Source of the DNA: Micromonospora_I sp040659735
GTDB lineage: Bacteria > Actinomycetota > Actinomycetes > Mycobacteriales > Micromonosporaceae
Reading direction: 5' to 3'
DNA length: 64,000 nt
Assembly: GCF_040659735.1 (NCBI RefSeq)
Contig: NZ_JBFANZ010000008.1
Span: 94,964-158,963 of the forward strand
Both the position numbers and the translations under genes were made by a program. This document shows positions 8,854-18,149 of the stretch, piece by piece. The notes under the pieces were generated by a model. It made no database searches and was not told the origin of the DNA. It worked only from the letters and a program-made list of their open reading frames with translations. How positions within the stretch are numbered: position 1 is the stretch's first letter; each line of letters opens with the position of its first letter.

Positions 8854-8918
8854 CCGCGCCGAACCCGCCCGCCGCCACGGTGATCGCCGCCCCCGGGCAA
8901 CCGTGCGACGATGGCGCC

Positions 8919-10100
8919 ATGTCGGAGGGCACGGTGGTGGTGTGGGACGAGTCGCTGCTCGGGTACGACATGGGGGAGCACCCCATGGACCCGGTGCGCG
9001 TGGAGCTGACCATCGCGCTCGCCCGCGAGCTCGGCGTCCTCGACCGGCCCGGCGTGCGGGTCGTCGCCCCGACCCCCGCTGACGACGCCGCGCTCACCCG
9101 CGTGCACCGCCCGGACTACCTCGACGCGGTGCGGGCCGCCCCGCACGACCCGTTCTTCTCCGGGTACGGCCTCGGCACCCCGGACAATCCCGTCTTCGAG
9201 GGGATGCACGAGGCGAGCGCGCTGATCGCCGGCGCCTCCCTGGCGGCGGTGGAGGCGGTATGGCGCGGCGAGGCGCGGCGCGCGGTCAGCGTGGCCGGCG
9301 GGCTGCATCACGCCATGGCCGGACGGGCCGCCGGCTTCTGTGTCTACAACGACCCGGCGGTGGCCATCGCCCGCCTGCTCGACCTCGGCGCGGAGCGGGT
9401 CGCGTACGTCGACGTCGACGTGCACCACGGCGACGGCGTGCAGGAGATCTTCTACAACGAGCCCCGGGTGCTCACCGTCAGCCTGCACGAGACCCCGCTG
9501 ACGCTCTTTCCGGGCACCGGCTTCCCCGAGGAGACCGGCGGCCCGGGAGCCGAGGGGACCGCGGTCAACCTGCCGCTGCCGCCCGGCACCGGCGACGCCG
9601 GTTGGCTGCGGGCCTTCCACGCGGTGGTGCCCGCCCTGCTGCGCGCGTTCCGGCCGCAGATCCTGATCACCCAGTGCGGTGCCGACAGCCACCGACTCGA
9701 CCCCCTCGCCGACCTGCGGCTCTCCGTCGACGGTCAGCGCGCCACCTACCTGGCGCTGCGGTCGCTCGCCGACGAACTCTGCGACGGGCGGTGGGTGTCC
9801 ACCGGCGGAGGCGGGTACGCGCTGGTGGAGGTGGTGCCGCGGGCGTGGACGCACCTGCTCGCCGCGGCGACGGGCGACCCGCTCGACCCGGCCACGCTCA
9901 CCCCGCCCACCTGGCGCAAGCTCGCACAGATCCGTCGCCCCGGTCATGACGTGCCGCTGCGGATGACCGACGACGTGGACGTCTCGTTTCAACCCTGGCA
10001 GCCGGACGGGGCGGCCGACGCGACCGACCGGGCGATCATGGCCACCCGCCGCGCCGTCTTCCCGCTGCACGGGCTCGACCCACACGACCCGAGGGACTGA
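8919..10100 (+). CDS. acuC: Histone deacetylase-like protein lysine deacylase AcuC
   Basis: 393 residues of the class I HDAC fold. Hallmarks are the His130-His131 pair in GGLHHAM, zinc ligands Asp167 and His169 in VDVDVHHGDG, Asp256 in QCGADSH, and the glycine-rich GGGGY loop holding the catalytic tyrosine. AcuC removes acetyl groups from lysines, classically reactivating acetyl-CoA synthetase. The start is ATG 8919. The gene ends 6 bases before a GNAT/acyl-CoA synthetase-like fusion, the predicted opposing acetyltransferase, so the pair is probably one operon controlling acetyl-lysine switches. Confidence 0.93.
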   Translation: MSEGTVVVWDESLLGYDMGEHPMDPVRVELTIALARELGVLDRPGVRVVAPTPADDAALTRVHRPDYLDAVRAAPHDPFFSGYGLGTPDNPVFEGMHEASALIAGASLAAVEAVWRGEARRAVSVAGGLHHAMAGRAAGFCVYNDPAVAIARLLDLGAERVAYVDVDVHHGDGVQEIFYNEPRVLTVSLHETPLTLFPGTGFPEETGGPGAEGTAVNLPLPPGTGDAGWLRAFHAVVPALLRAFRPQILITQCGADSHRLDPLADLRLSVDGQRATYLALRSLADELCDGRWVSTGGGGYALVEVVPRAWTHLLAAATGDPLDPATLTPPTWRKLAQIRRPGHDVPLRMTDDVDVSFQPWQPDGAADATDRAIMATRRAVFPLHGLDPHDPRD

Positions 10101-10106
10101 TCACCG

Positions 10107-12671
10107 GTGACCAGACGGGACCGTTCCGCCGACGTCCTGCTCAGTGACGGCACGACCGTCCACTTGCGGCAGATCCGGCCGGAGGACGCGCAGGGGATCG
10201 TGGCGATGCACGCCCGCTTCTCCGAGCGCACCCGCTACCTGCGCTACTTCTCGCCGTACCCGCGCATCCCGGAACGCGACCTGCAGCACTTCGTCACCGT
10301 GGACCACCACGACCGGGAGGCGTTCGTGGTCCTCGCCGGCGACCGGATCTGCGCGGTCGGCCGCTTCGACCGGCTCGGGCCGCAGGCGACCGACGCCGAG
10401 GCGGCGTTCGTCGTCGAGGACGCGCACCAGGGGCGCGGCATCGGCTCCGTGCTGCTCGAGCATCTCGCGGCGGCCGCGCGTGACGAGGGGATCGTCCGGT
10501 TCGTCGCCGAGGTGCTCCCCGCCAACGCGCCGATGCTGCGGGTCTTCGCCGACGCCGGCTACCAGATCCGGCGGCAGTACGCCGACGGCGTGGTGCACCT
10601 CAGCTTCCCGATCGCGCCGACCGAGCAGTCCCTGGAGGTGCAGTGGCGGCGGGAACACCGCACCGAGGCCGCCTCGATCGCTCGGCTGCTGTCGCCACGT
10701 GGCGTCGCCGTGTACGGAGCGAGCGCGACCGGCCAGGGAGTCGGCGCGGCGCTCCTCGGGCACCTGCGTGACGGCGGCTTCACCGGCCAGGTCGTCCCGA
10801 TCCATCCGACCGCGTCGCAGATCGCCGGCCTGCCCGCCTACCGCCGGGCCGCCGACGCCGCAGTCCCCGTCGACCTGGCGGTCGTCGCCGTCCAGCCGGA
10901 CGCCGTACCCGGCGTGGTGGCCGACGCGGGCGCGGCCGGCACGCACGGCGTCGTGGTCGTCTCCGCCGGGTTCGCCGAGACGGGGGAGTCCGGCGCGGCC
11001 GCCCAGGAGGAGCTGATCCGGGCGGCGCGCGACGCCGGCATGCGTGTCGTCGGCCCCAACTGCCTGGGCATCGCCAACACCGACGAGCGGGTACGGCTGA
11101 ACGCGACGCTCGCCCCGCGCCTGCCGGTCGCCGGCCGGGTCGGGTTCTTCAGCCAGTCCGGCGCCCTCGGTGTGGCGCTGCTCGCCGAGGCGGACCGGCG
11201 CGGGCTGGGCCTGTCGAGCTTCGTCTCGGCGGGTAACCGGGCCGACGTCTCCGGCAACGACCTGCTGCAGTACTGGCAGGACGATCCCGGCACGGACGTG
11301 ATCCTGCTCTATCTGGAGACCTTCGGAAATCCGCGCAAATTCGCCCGGCTGGCCCGACGGATCGGACGCACCAAGCCCGTCGTCACGGTCGCCTCGCCGG
11401 TGCGGGCCGCCGGCGCGTTGCCCGGCGTGCCCGGGGTGGCCGGCCCGGACGCCGCCGGCGTGACCGCGCTCTTCGCCCGCGCCGGCGTGATCCGGGTCGA
11501 TACCGTGCCCGAACTCTTCGACGTCGGAGTGCTGCTGGCCAACCAGCCGTTGCCGGCCGGCGACCGGGTCGGGATCGTCGGCAACTCCTCGGCGCTGGTG
11601 CGGCTCGCCAGCACCGCCTGCGAGGCGCAGGGGCTCACCGTCGCGGCCGGCTATCCGCGCGACGTGGGGCCGCAGTCCGGCGCGAACGAGTTCGCCGACG
11701 CGCTGGCCGAGGCCGCCATCGACGATTCCGTCGACGCGCTCGTGGTGGTCTTCGCGCCGCCGCTGCCGGGCCAGCACGTCGACGAGGACGCCGATTTCGC
11801 CTCCGCGCTGGGCAGTGTGGCGCTCGCCGGGGACAAGCCGACGGTCGCCACCTTCCTCGCCGGGCGGCTGCCGGCCGGGGTGCCGTCGTATCCGTCGGTG
11901 GAGGAAGCGGTCCGGGCGCTGGCTCGGGTGGCGGTGTACGCGGAGTGGCTCCGGCGGCCCCCGGGCGTGCTGCCGGAACTCTCCGGTGTGGACCCCGACG
12001 TGGTCCGGCTCGCGCCGGTCGACGGGGCGCCCGAGCGGCTGCTCGAGGCGTACGGCATCGAGGTCGTCCCGGCCGAGGTCGCCGACTCCGCCGAGGCCGC
12101 CGTCGCCGCGGCCCGACGGCTCGGCTACCCCGTCGCGTTGAAGGCGGCCGTGGAGGGGCTCCGGCATCGTCTCGACCTCGGCGCGGTGCGGCTGGATCTG
12201 CCGTCCGACGCGGCGGTCGAGCGGGCCTACGGCGAGATGGCGGGTGCTTTCGGCGGCGCCGTGCTCGTCCAGCCGATGGTCGAACCGGGCGTCGCGTGTG
12301 TCGTGGAGATGGTCGAGGATCCGACGTTCGGCCCGGTGGTCGGGTTCGGGCTCGGTGGGGTGGCGATGGATCTGCTGGGCGACCGGGCGTGGCGGGCGGC
12401 GCCGCTGACCGACAGTGACGCGATGGCGCTGATCGGCGAGCCGCGGGCGGCGCCGCTGCTGCACGGCTACCGGGGGGCGGGGGCGGTCGACCGGGACGCG
12501 CTGGCCGATCTGCTGCTGCGGGTGGGACGGCTGGTCGACGAGCATCCGCAGGTGCGGGCGCTGCGGCTCAATCCGGTGCTGGTCCGCTCGACGGGGCTCT
12601 CGGTGCTGCACGCAGGCGTCCACGTCGGGGCCGACGTGCCGCGCCCCGACACGGGTCCCCGCCGGTTGTGA
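10107..12671 (+). CDS. Pat-like protein acetyltransferase: GNAT fused to NDP-forming acyl-CoA synthetase-like domains
   Basis: 854 residues. Residues 12-165 are a GNAT domain with the acetyl-CoA loop QGRGIG at 108-113. Residues 190-480 match the CoA-binding and ligase parts of NDP-forming acyl-CoA synthetases (SPRGVAVYGAS, GPNCLGI, FFSQSGALG). The C-terminal 220 residues resemble the ATP-grasp part. In active synthetases a catalytic histidine follows the segment at 430-445; here it reads GALPGVPGVAG with no histidine, so ligase activity is probably lost and the domain is likely a sensor. An N-terminal GNAT is the order I recall from Streptomyces lividans PatA. The start is GTG 10107, just after acuC. 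Confidence 0.9.
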   Translation: MTRRDRSADVLLSDGTTVHLRQIRPEDAQGIVAMHARFSERTRYLRYFSPYPRIPERDLQHFVTVDHHDREAFVVLAGDRICAVGRFDRLGPQATDAEAAFVVEDAHQGRGIGSVLLEHLAAAARDEGIVRFVAEVLPANAPMLRVFADAGYQIRRQYADGVVHLSFPIAPTEQSLEVQWRREHRTEAASIARLLSPRGVAVYGASATGQGVGAALLGHLRDGGFTGQVVPIHPTASQIAGLPAYRRAADAAVPVDLAVVAVQPDAVPGVVADAGAAGTHGVVVVSAGFAETGESGAAAQEELIRAARDAGMRVVGPNCLGIANTDERVRLNATLAPRLPVAGRVGFFSQSGALGVALLAEADRRGLGLSSFVSAGNRADVSGNDLLQYWQDDPGTDVILLYLETFGNPRKFARLARRIGRTKPVVTVASPVRAAGALPGVPGVAGPDAAGVTALFARAGVIRVDTVPELFDVGVLLANQPLPAGDRVGIVGNSSALVRLASTACEAQGLTVAAGYPRDVGPQSGANEFADALAEAAIDDSVDALVVVFAPPLPGQHVDEDADFASALGSVALAGDKPTVATFLAGRLPAGVPSYPSVEEAVRALARVAVYAEWLRRPPGVLPELSGVDPDVVRLAPVDGAPERLLEAYGIEVVPAEVADSAEAAVAAARRLGYPVALKAAVEGLRHRLDLGAVRLDLPSDAAVERAYGEMAGAFGGAVLVQPMVEPGVACVVEMVEDPTFGPVVGFGLGGVAMDLLGDRAWRAAPLTDSDAMALIGEPRAAPLLHGYRGAGAVDRDALADLLLRVGRLVDEHPQVRALRLNPVLVRSTGLSVLHAGVHVGADVPRPDTGPRRL

Positions 12672-12709
12672 CGACGAAGGGCCCCTCACCGGAGAGGGGC
12701 CCTTCGTCG
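12672..12709. terminator. Bidirectional terminator hairpin
   Basis: Perfect 16-base arms (CGACGAAGGGCCCCTC and its complement) with a 6-base loop start right after the stop codon of the Pat-like gene. They end 5 bases before the 3' end of the convergent sigma gene, so the hairpin can serve both. Confidence 0.88.
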
Positions 12710-12714
12710 CGGTG

Positions 12715-13710
<996 letters not shown>

Positions 13711-13988
13711 CTGCGGAACCACCTTCAGTCGCCTCCCCGCGTCGACAAGTGGCGCGTGCGCCGGCAGCCGAGTGGTGCCGGTGAGAGACAGCTTGGACGG
13801 TCGGGCGTGAAGCGGGAGTGAGGAGAACGAACAGATGGCGTGAATCAGGGAGCTCACAGCGGGGAGGTTTGACCACTTTGGTCGGATGCGTGTTTTAGGT
13901 CCCCATGTGGCGCGCGCCACTTCTTTGCCATCGCTGGTTACCGTGCCCGCCAGCGGCCATCCGAGCCGCCGGAGGAAAGGCGGGGACC

Positions 13989-14777
13989 GTGGTCTTCAAG
14001 CGGATGATGCAGGCGCTGGGTGTGGGCGGCCCCTCGGTCGAGACCGTGTTGGCCAACCCCGACGCGCGTCCCGGCGGACACCTGGAGGGCCAGGTGCACG
14101 TCGTCGGCGGAGACCACCCCGTGGAGATCGAGTACGTCGCGCTCGGGTTGGTCACCCGGGTCGAGGTCGAGAGCGGCGACAGCGAGTACGACACCACGCA
14201 GGAGTTCGGGCGGCAGCGGCTCACCAGTCCGTTCCGACTGGAGAGCGGAGCGCGGCACGACATCCCGTTCCGCTTCGAGGTGCCGTTCGAGACCCCGATC
14301 ACCGATCTCTACGGCCAGCACCTGCGCGGGATGACGATGGGGCTCCGGACGGAGCTGGAGGTGGCCCGCGCCGTCGACAAGAGCGACCTCGACGCGGTGG
14401 CGGTGCACCCGGTCCCCGCGCAGGAGCGGATCCTGGACGCGCTGGTACGGCTCGGTTTCCGCTTCACCCGCGCCGACGTGGAACGCGGCCGCATCCACGG
14501 GGTGCAGCAGACGCTCCCGTTCTACCAGGAGATCGAGTTCTACCCGGCGCCCCAGTACGCACGGGCGATCAACCAGCTGGAGCTGACCTTCGTCGGCACC
14601 CCGCAGCAGCTCCAGGTGGTGCTCGAGATCGACAAGCGGGGCGGGCTGCTGACCGAGGGACGCGACGCGTTCGGCCGGTTCACGGTGGACTACGCGGAGG
14701 CCGAGCGGACGGACTGGACCGCGCAGCTCGACGGCTGGCTGCGCCAGTCGGTCCAGAAGCGCGGCCTCTTCCTCTGA
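13989..14777 (+). CDS. spo0M: Sporulation-control protein Spo0M family
   Basis: 262 residues with the arrestin-like Spo0M/SpoOM fold: the opening FKRMMQALGVGGPSVET, the region HLEGQVHVVGGD, and the later YPAPQYARAINQLELTF and GGLLTEGRDAFGRF motifs. In Bacillus Spo0M affects sporulation and cytoskeletal organisation; in non-endospore actinobacteria the role is unclear, possibly morphological. The start is GTG 13989 after a GGAGGAAAG sequence. It is divergent from the sigma gene, with about 280 bases between, and convergent with dtd. Confidence 0.9.
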   Translation: MVFKRMMQALGVGGPSVETVLANPDARPGGHLEGQVHVVGGDHPVEIEYVALGLVTRVEVESGDSEYDTTQEFGRQRLTSPFRLESGARHDIPFRFEVPFETPITDLYGQHLRGMTMGLRTELEVARAVDKSDLDAVAVHPVPAQERILDALVRLGFRFTRADVERGRIHGVQQTLPFYQEIEFYPAPQYARAINQLELTFVGTPQQLQVVLEIDKRGGLLTEGRDAFGRFTVDYAEAERTDWTAQLDGWLRQSVQKRGLFL

Positions 14778-14830
14778 CCGCTCGGGCGGCACCGGCACCG
14801 GGGCCGGGAGGGGCGGGCGCGGATCGACGG

Positions 14831-15271
14831 TCAGAGGTCGAGCAGAATGGTCTGTGGGCCGACGTTGACGCTCTCGACCAGCATGTGGGTGCGGAAGCGA
14901 CCGGTCCGGACCTGCGCGCCCCGGCCGCGCAGCGCCGCGACGAACTCCTGCACCAGTGGCTCCGCGACCTCCGCGGGGGCAGCCGCCCCCCAGCTCGGGC
15001 GGCGGCCCTTGCGCGCGTCGCCGTAGAGCGTGAACTGGCTCACCACCAGCAGTGGCGCGTCGAGGTCGGCGGCCGACCGCTCGCCGCCGGCGGCGTCCGG
15101 CGCGGGATAGATGCGCAGCTCGTGCACCTTGCGGGCCATCATCGCGGCGGTCTGCGCGGTGTCCGAGTGGGTCACCCCGAGCAGCACCAGCAGGCCGTCG
15201 TCGATCGCCCCGACCACCTCGCCGTCGACGGTCACGCTCGCCCGGCTGACCGTCTGCACCACCGCCCGCAT
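14831..15271 (-). CDS. dtd: D-aminoacyl-tRNA deacylase
   Basis: 146 residues, the usual Dtd length. It hydrolyses D-aminoacyl-tRNAs and also glycyl-tRNA(Ala), protecting translation. The signature SQFTLYGD is at 78-85. The C-terminal Gly-cisPro region reads NVGPQT at 136-141, a variant of the usual NxGPxT. The start MRAVVQTVSRASVTVDG at 15271 matches family N-termini. It lies 31 bases downstream of the stop codon of the methyltransferase gene on the same strand, so the two may share a transcript. Confidence 0.95.
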   Translation of the reverse strand: MRAVVQTVSRASVTVDGEVVGAIDDGLLVLLGVTHSDTAQTAAMMARKVHELRIYPAPDAAGGERSAADLDAPLLVVSQFTLYGDARKGRRPSWGAAAPAEVAEPLVQEFVAALRGRGAQVRTGRFRTHMLVESVNVGPQTILLDL

Positions 15272-15302
15272 GGCGGTCAGCTTCGCATGCCCGCTGCCCG
15301 CG

Positions 15303-16826
15303 TCAGACGGGCAGGATCACGCCCCGCTCGACGAGGTGGCCGATGATCGGTCCGGCCGCCTCGGCCAGCTCCGCCTCTGCCACGTCGTGCGCGACGGCGA
15401 GCACCGCGATCTGGTCACGCAGCGGCACCTGGCCGTCGCAGCCGCCGACGAGGGCGAGCACCAGCGGGTCGATCTCCTCGGTCCAGCGCAGCCCCTGCGG
15501 CAGGGCGAGCACCTGCCGGTCCACCGCCCAGCCCTCGTCGCCCATCGTCGCCTCCTGGCGCAGCTGCAGCCCTTCGGCGGCGCGGTAGCGGGCGGCGAGC
15601 AACGTGTCCGTGTCGCGTACCCGGAGCCAGTCCTGGCGGTCGAACCAGGCCGCCACCTGCGCGCCGAGCGGCGGCTCCACCGCCTGCCGCAGGTCCTCCA
15701 CCCGGACGACCGGATCGTCGTGGCCGCTGCGGCGCAGTGTGATCAACCCGAAGCCGACCGCCTCCACCTTGTGCGCGTCGAACCAGTCCAGCCAGGCGGC
15801 CGCCCGCTGCGGATCCGCCGCCTCGCTGGCGTCGGCGAGCCAGAGGTTCACGTATCCGACCGGGTCGGAGACCTCCCGCTGGATCACCCAGGCGTCCAGG
15901 CCGGTGCCGGCGAACCAGCCCGCGACCCGGTCTCCCCAGTCCTCGCCCGCGATGTGCACCCAGTTCGCCAGGTACTGCATCACGCCGCCCTCGGTGAGCA
16001 GCCCGGGGGCCGCCGCGGCCAGTTCCGCGCACACCCCGTCGCCGGCCCGTCCCGAGTCGCGGTAGGTGTGTGTGGCGGTGCCGGGGCCGACCACGAAGGG
16101 CGGGTTGCTGACCACCAGGTCGAAGCGGCGGCCGGCCACCGGAGCGATGAGGTCGCCCTGGAGCAGCTCCCACTGCTGGCCGTTGAGCGCGGCCGTCGTG
16201 GCCGCGAAGCGCAGCGCCCGCACGGAGAGATCCGTCGCGGTCACCGAACGGGCGTGCGTGGCGAGGTGCAGCGACTGCACGCCGCAGCCGGTGCCGAGAT
16301 CGAGGGCGCTGCCGACGGGGCGGCGGATGGCGGCCCCGGCGAGGGTGGTGGACGCGCCGCCGACGCCGAGCACGTGGTCGGCGGGGAGCGGTTGGCCGGA
16401 ACGGGCGGTGGCGGGCACGTCGGAGAGGACCCACCAGCTCTCCCCGTACGGCTCCAGGTCGATGCCCTGCCGCAGCCCGGGGATCCCGTCCGGAGCGGCG
16501 AGGGCCCGCTCGACCAGCCCGGCGGCCCGGGCGTCCGCGAGCGGCAGCGGGGCCAGCGCCGCGGCGACCGCCTCCTCCGGCTCGGTCTGGCCGCAGACGA
16601 ACAGCCGGATCAGCGTGCCGAGCCGGTCGCGCTCCTCGGTCATCCGCAGCGCCATCCGGAAGTCGTTGCGTCCGACCCCGGCGGTCGCCTCCGGGCCGAG
16701 CCGCGCCGCGATGCCGTTGGCGGTGTAGCCCGCGCTGAGCAGGGACTCCCGGAGTTGGTCGACGCCGGTCGGGGAGAGCAGGCCGGGGAACGAAGCATGC
16801 GTGTCGGGTTCAGCCACGAGTGCCAT
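15303..16826 (-). CDS. Class I SAM-dependent methyltransferase (HemK/PrmC-like core)
   Basis: 507 residues. An N-terminal helical region of about 150 residues precedes a Rossmann methyltransferase with SAM loop DLGTGCG (176-182) and catalytic NPPF (241-244). NPPF/NPPY enzymes methylate amide or amino nitrogens of protein glutamine, RNA or DNA bases. The C-terminal 200 residues form an additional domain conserved in actinobacterial homologues, possibly for substrate binding. The target is unknown. The start ATG 16826 is chosen; GTG 16817 is a close alternative. It lies upstream of dtd on the same strand and is divergent from the DUF1684 gene. Confidence 0.85.
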   Translation of the reverse strand: MALVAEPDTHASFPGLLSPTGVDQLRESLLSAGYTANGIAARLGPEATAGVGRNDFRMALRMTEERDRLGTLIRLFVCGQTEPEEAVAAALAPLPLADARAAGLVERALAAPDGIPGLRQGIDLEPYGESWWVLSDVPATARSGQPLPADHVLGVGGASTTLAGAAIRRPVGSALDLGTGCGVQSLHLATHARSVTATDLSVRALRFAATTAALNGQQWELLQGDLIAPVAGRRFDLVVSNPPFVVGPGTATHTYRDSGRAGDGVCAELAAAAPGLLTEGGVMQYLANWVHIAGEDWGDRVAGWFAGTGLDAWVIQREVSDPVGYVNLWLADASEAADPQRAAAWLDWFDAHKVEAVGFGLITLRRSGHDDPVVRVEDLRQAVEPPLGAQVAAWFDRQDWLRVRDTDTLLAARYRAAEGLQLRQEATMGDEGWAVDRQVLALPQGLRWTEEIDPLVLALVGGCDGQVPLRDQIAVLAVAHDVAEAELAEAAGPIIGHLVERGVILPV

Positions 16827-17072
16827 CCTGCCGGCTCCGTCGGGACCGGCGGGGGCAACCCCCGAATCCGCCCGGACTCTGCCCGAAGCCGCCCGGAACG
16901 CGCCAGGTCCGCGCTTGTCCGGGTATTTTCTCCCGCCGTCGCGGCCGCGCATCGCCACGATCACCCGCGGGTACGGCGAGCGGGTGTCATCGTACGAATT
17001 GTCGGACGACCGGCGACCGTACTCCCGCCGTGCGGCGCCGACCCTGGCGCGAGCGACGAAGGGAGCACCGTG

Positions 17073-17930
17073 ATGACGACGATCGAACGCGACACCCTGG
17101 TCAACGAATGGGTGGCGTGGCGGGTGCAGCGCGCGGACGAGTTGCGCGAACCGCACGGATGGCTGAGCGTGACCGCGCTGCACTGGCTGACCGGGGAGTT
17201 GAGCGCGTACTGGGGGATGCCGGGGCGGTGGAACGGCCGTCCGGCCGGGGTGACGGTCAAGGCCAGCCCCGACGAGGGCCTGGTGCTGCACGGCAGGCAG
17301 GTGCTGGGAACGGTCCTCGTGGAGGTGGCGGATGGGGCGCCGCCCGCGCGGGCGACGTTCGCCGACAAGATCATCGAGATCATGCAGCGCAACGGGCGGT
17401 ACGCGATCCGGCTGCGGGACCCCCGGGCGGTGAGCCGCACATGGTTCGCCGGGGTGCCGGCGTACGACCCGAGCCCGGAATGGATCGTCGAGGGGTGGTT
17501 CCAGCGCTACGACCAGCCCCGCACGGTCGTGCTCGGCTCGGTGATCGACGGGCTGACCCATCGGCAGCGCGCGTGTGGAGTGGTGCGCTTCAACGCGCGT
17601 GGTGAGGACCATGCGCTGACCGCGTTCGGCCGGGCCGACGGCGGCCTGTGGTTGCCGTTCCGGGACGCGACGAGCGGGGTGACGACGTACGCGGCGGCGC
17701 GTTCCCTCTCCGTCGGTCAGCCGGCGGAGGACGGGCGGCTGATCCTCGACTTCAACCGGGCGACGAACCCGCCGTGCGCGTTCATCCGCTTCGCGACCTG
17801 TGCGTTGCCGCCCCCGGAGAACACGCTGGCGCTCGCGGTGGAAGCCGGCGAGAAGTCGCCGCAGCAGGTGGTCGGCGGGACCGCGGAGACGGTGACGCGG
17901 GAGACTGCCGCCGGCCGGCACCGCCGCTGA
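17073..17930 (+). CDS. DUF1684 domain-containing protein
   Basis: 285 residues matching DUF1684 throughout: the opening WRVQRADELREPHGWLSVTA, the central RYAIRLRDP and WFAGVPAYDP, and the conserved end RLILDFNRATNPPCAF. The function is not established; the fold is a beta-rich barrel and the conserved asparagine, proline and cysteine near the end suggest an active site. No signal peptide is seen. ATG 17073 is preceded by GGGAG; GTG 17070 adjoins it. Downstream lies a gene remnant and a GH65 gene on the same strand. Confidence 0.88.
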   Translation: MTTIERDTLVNEWVAWRVQRADELREPHGWLSVTALHWLTGELSAYWGMPGRWNGRPAGVTVKASPDEGLVLHGRQVLGTVLVEVADGAPPARATFADKIIEIMQRNGRYAIRLRDPRAVSRTWFAGVPAYDPSPEWIVEGWFQRYDQPRTVVLGSVIDGLTHRQRACGVVRFNARGEDHALTAFGRADGGLWLPFRDATSGVTTYAAARSLSVGQPAEDGRLILDFNRATNPPCAFIRFATCALPPPENTLALAVEAGEKSPQQVVGGTAETVTRETAAGRHRR

Positions 17931-17936
17931 CCGCTC

Positions 17937-18086
17937 GTGCCTCCCCGGCCAGGTCGCCTAGGGACTGCCCCCCTGGCGCAGCCGACGCTCGGCTGGGTGG
18001 TCCGTGCGGGTACGACCAACGTGCTGCGCCACAGCGAGGCGACCACCTGGGCGATCTCGCTGCCGTACGGCCGTGGGGAGGTTTAG
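17937..18086 (+). pseudogene. Possible C-terminal gene remnant
   Basis: A 49-codon frame starting at GTG 17937 and ending in TAG at 18084-18086. From codon 12 on it reads like real protein (QPTLGWVVRAGTTNVLRHSE, then TTWAISLPYGRGEV) with coding-type third positions. It looks like the last 35-40 residues of a larger protein whose 5' part has been deleted. I cannot name the family. It lies directly between the DUF1684 and GH65 genes and its stop abuts a GTG in the GH65 frame. Confidence 0.35.
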
Positions 18087-18149
18087 GTGGCGACGCCGGT
18101 GGCACTTCGCAGGTGGCGGCGAGGACGAGGAGCGGGCGGGGGAGACGGC

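Noticed and set aside
10101..12689. Long open frame on the minus strand opposite the Pat-like gene
   Set aside because: Its translation is arginine/glycine/histidine-rich and matches no family, while the plus strand has clear domains. It is a by-product of high GC.
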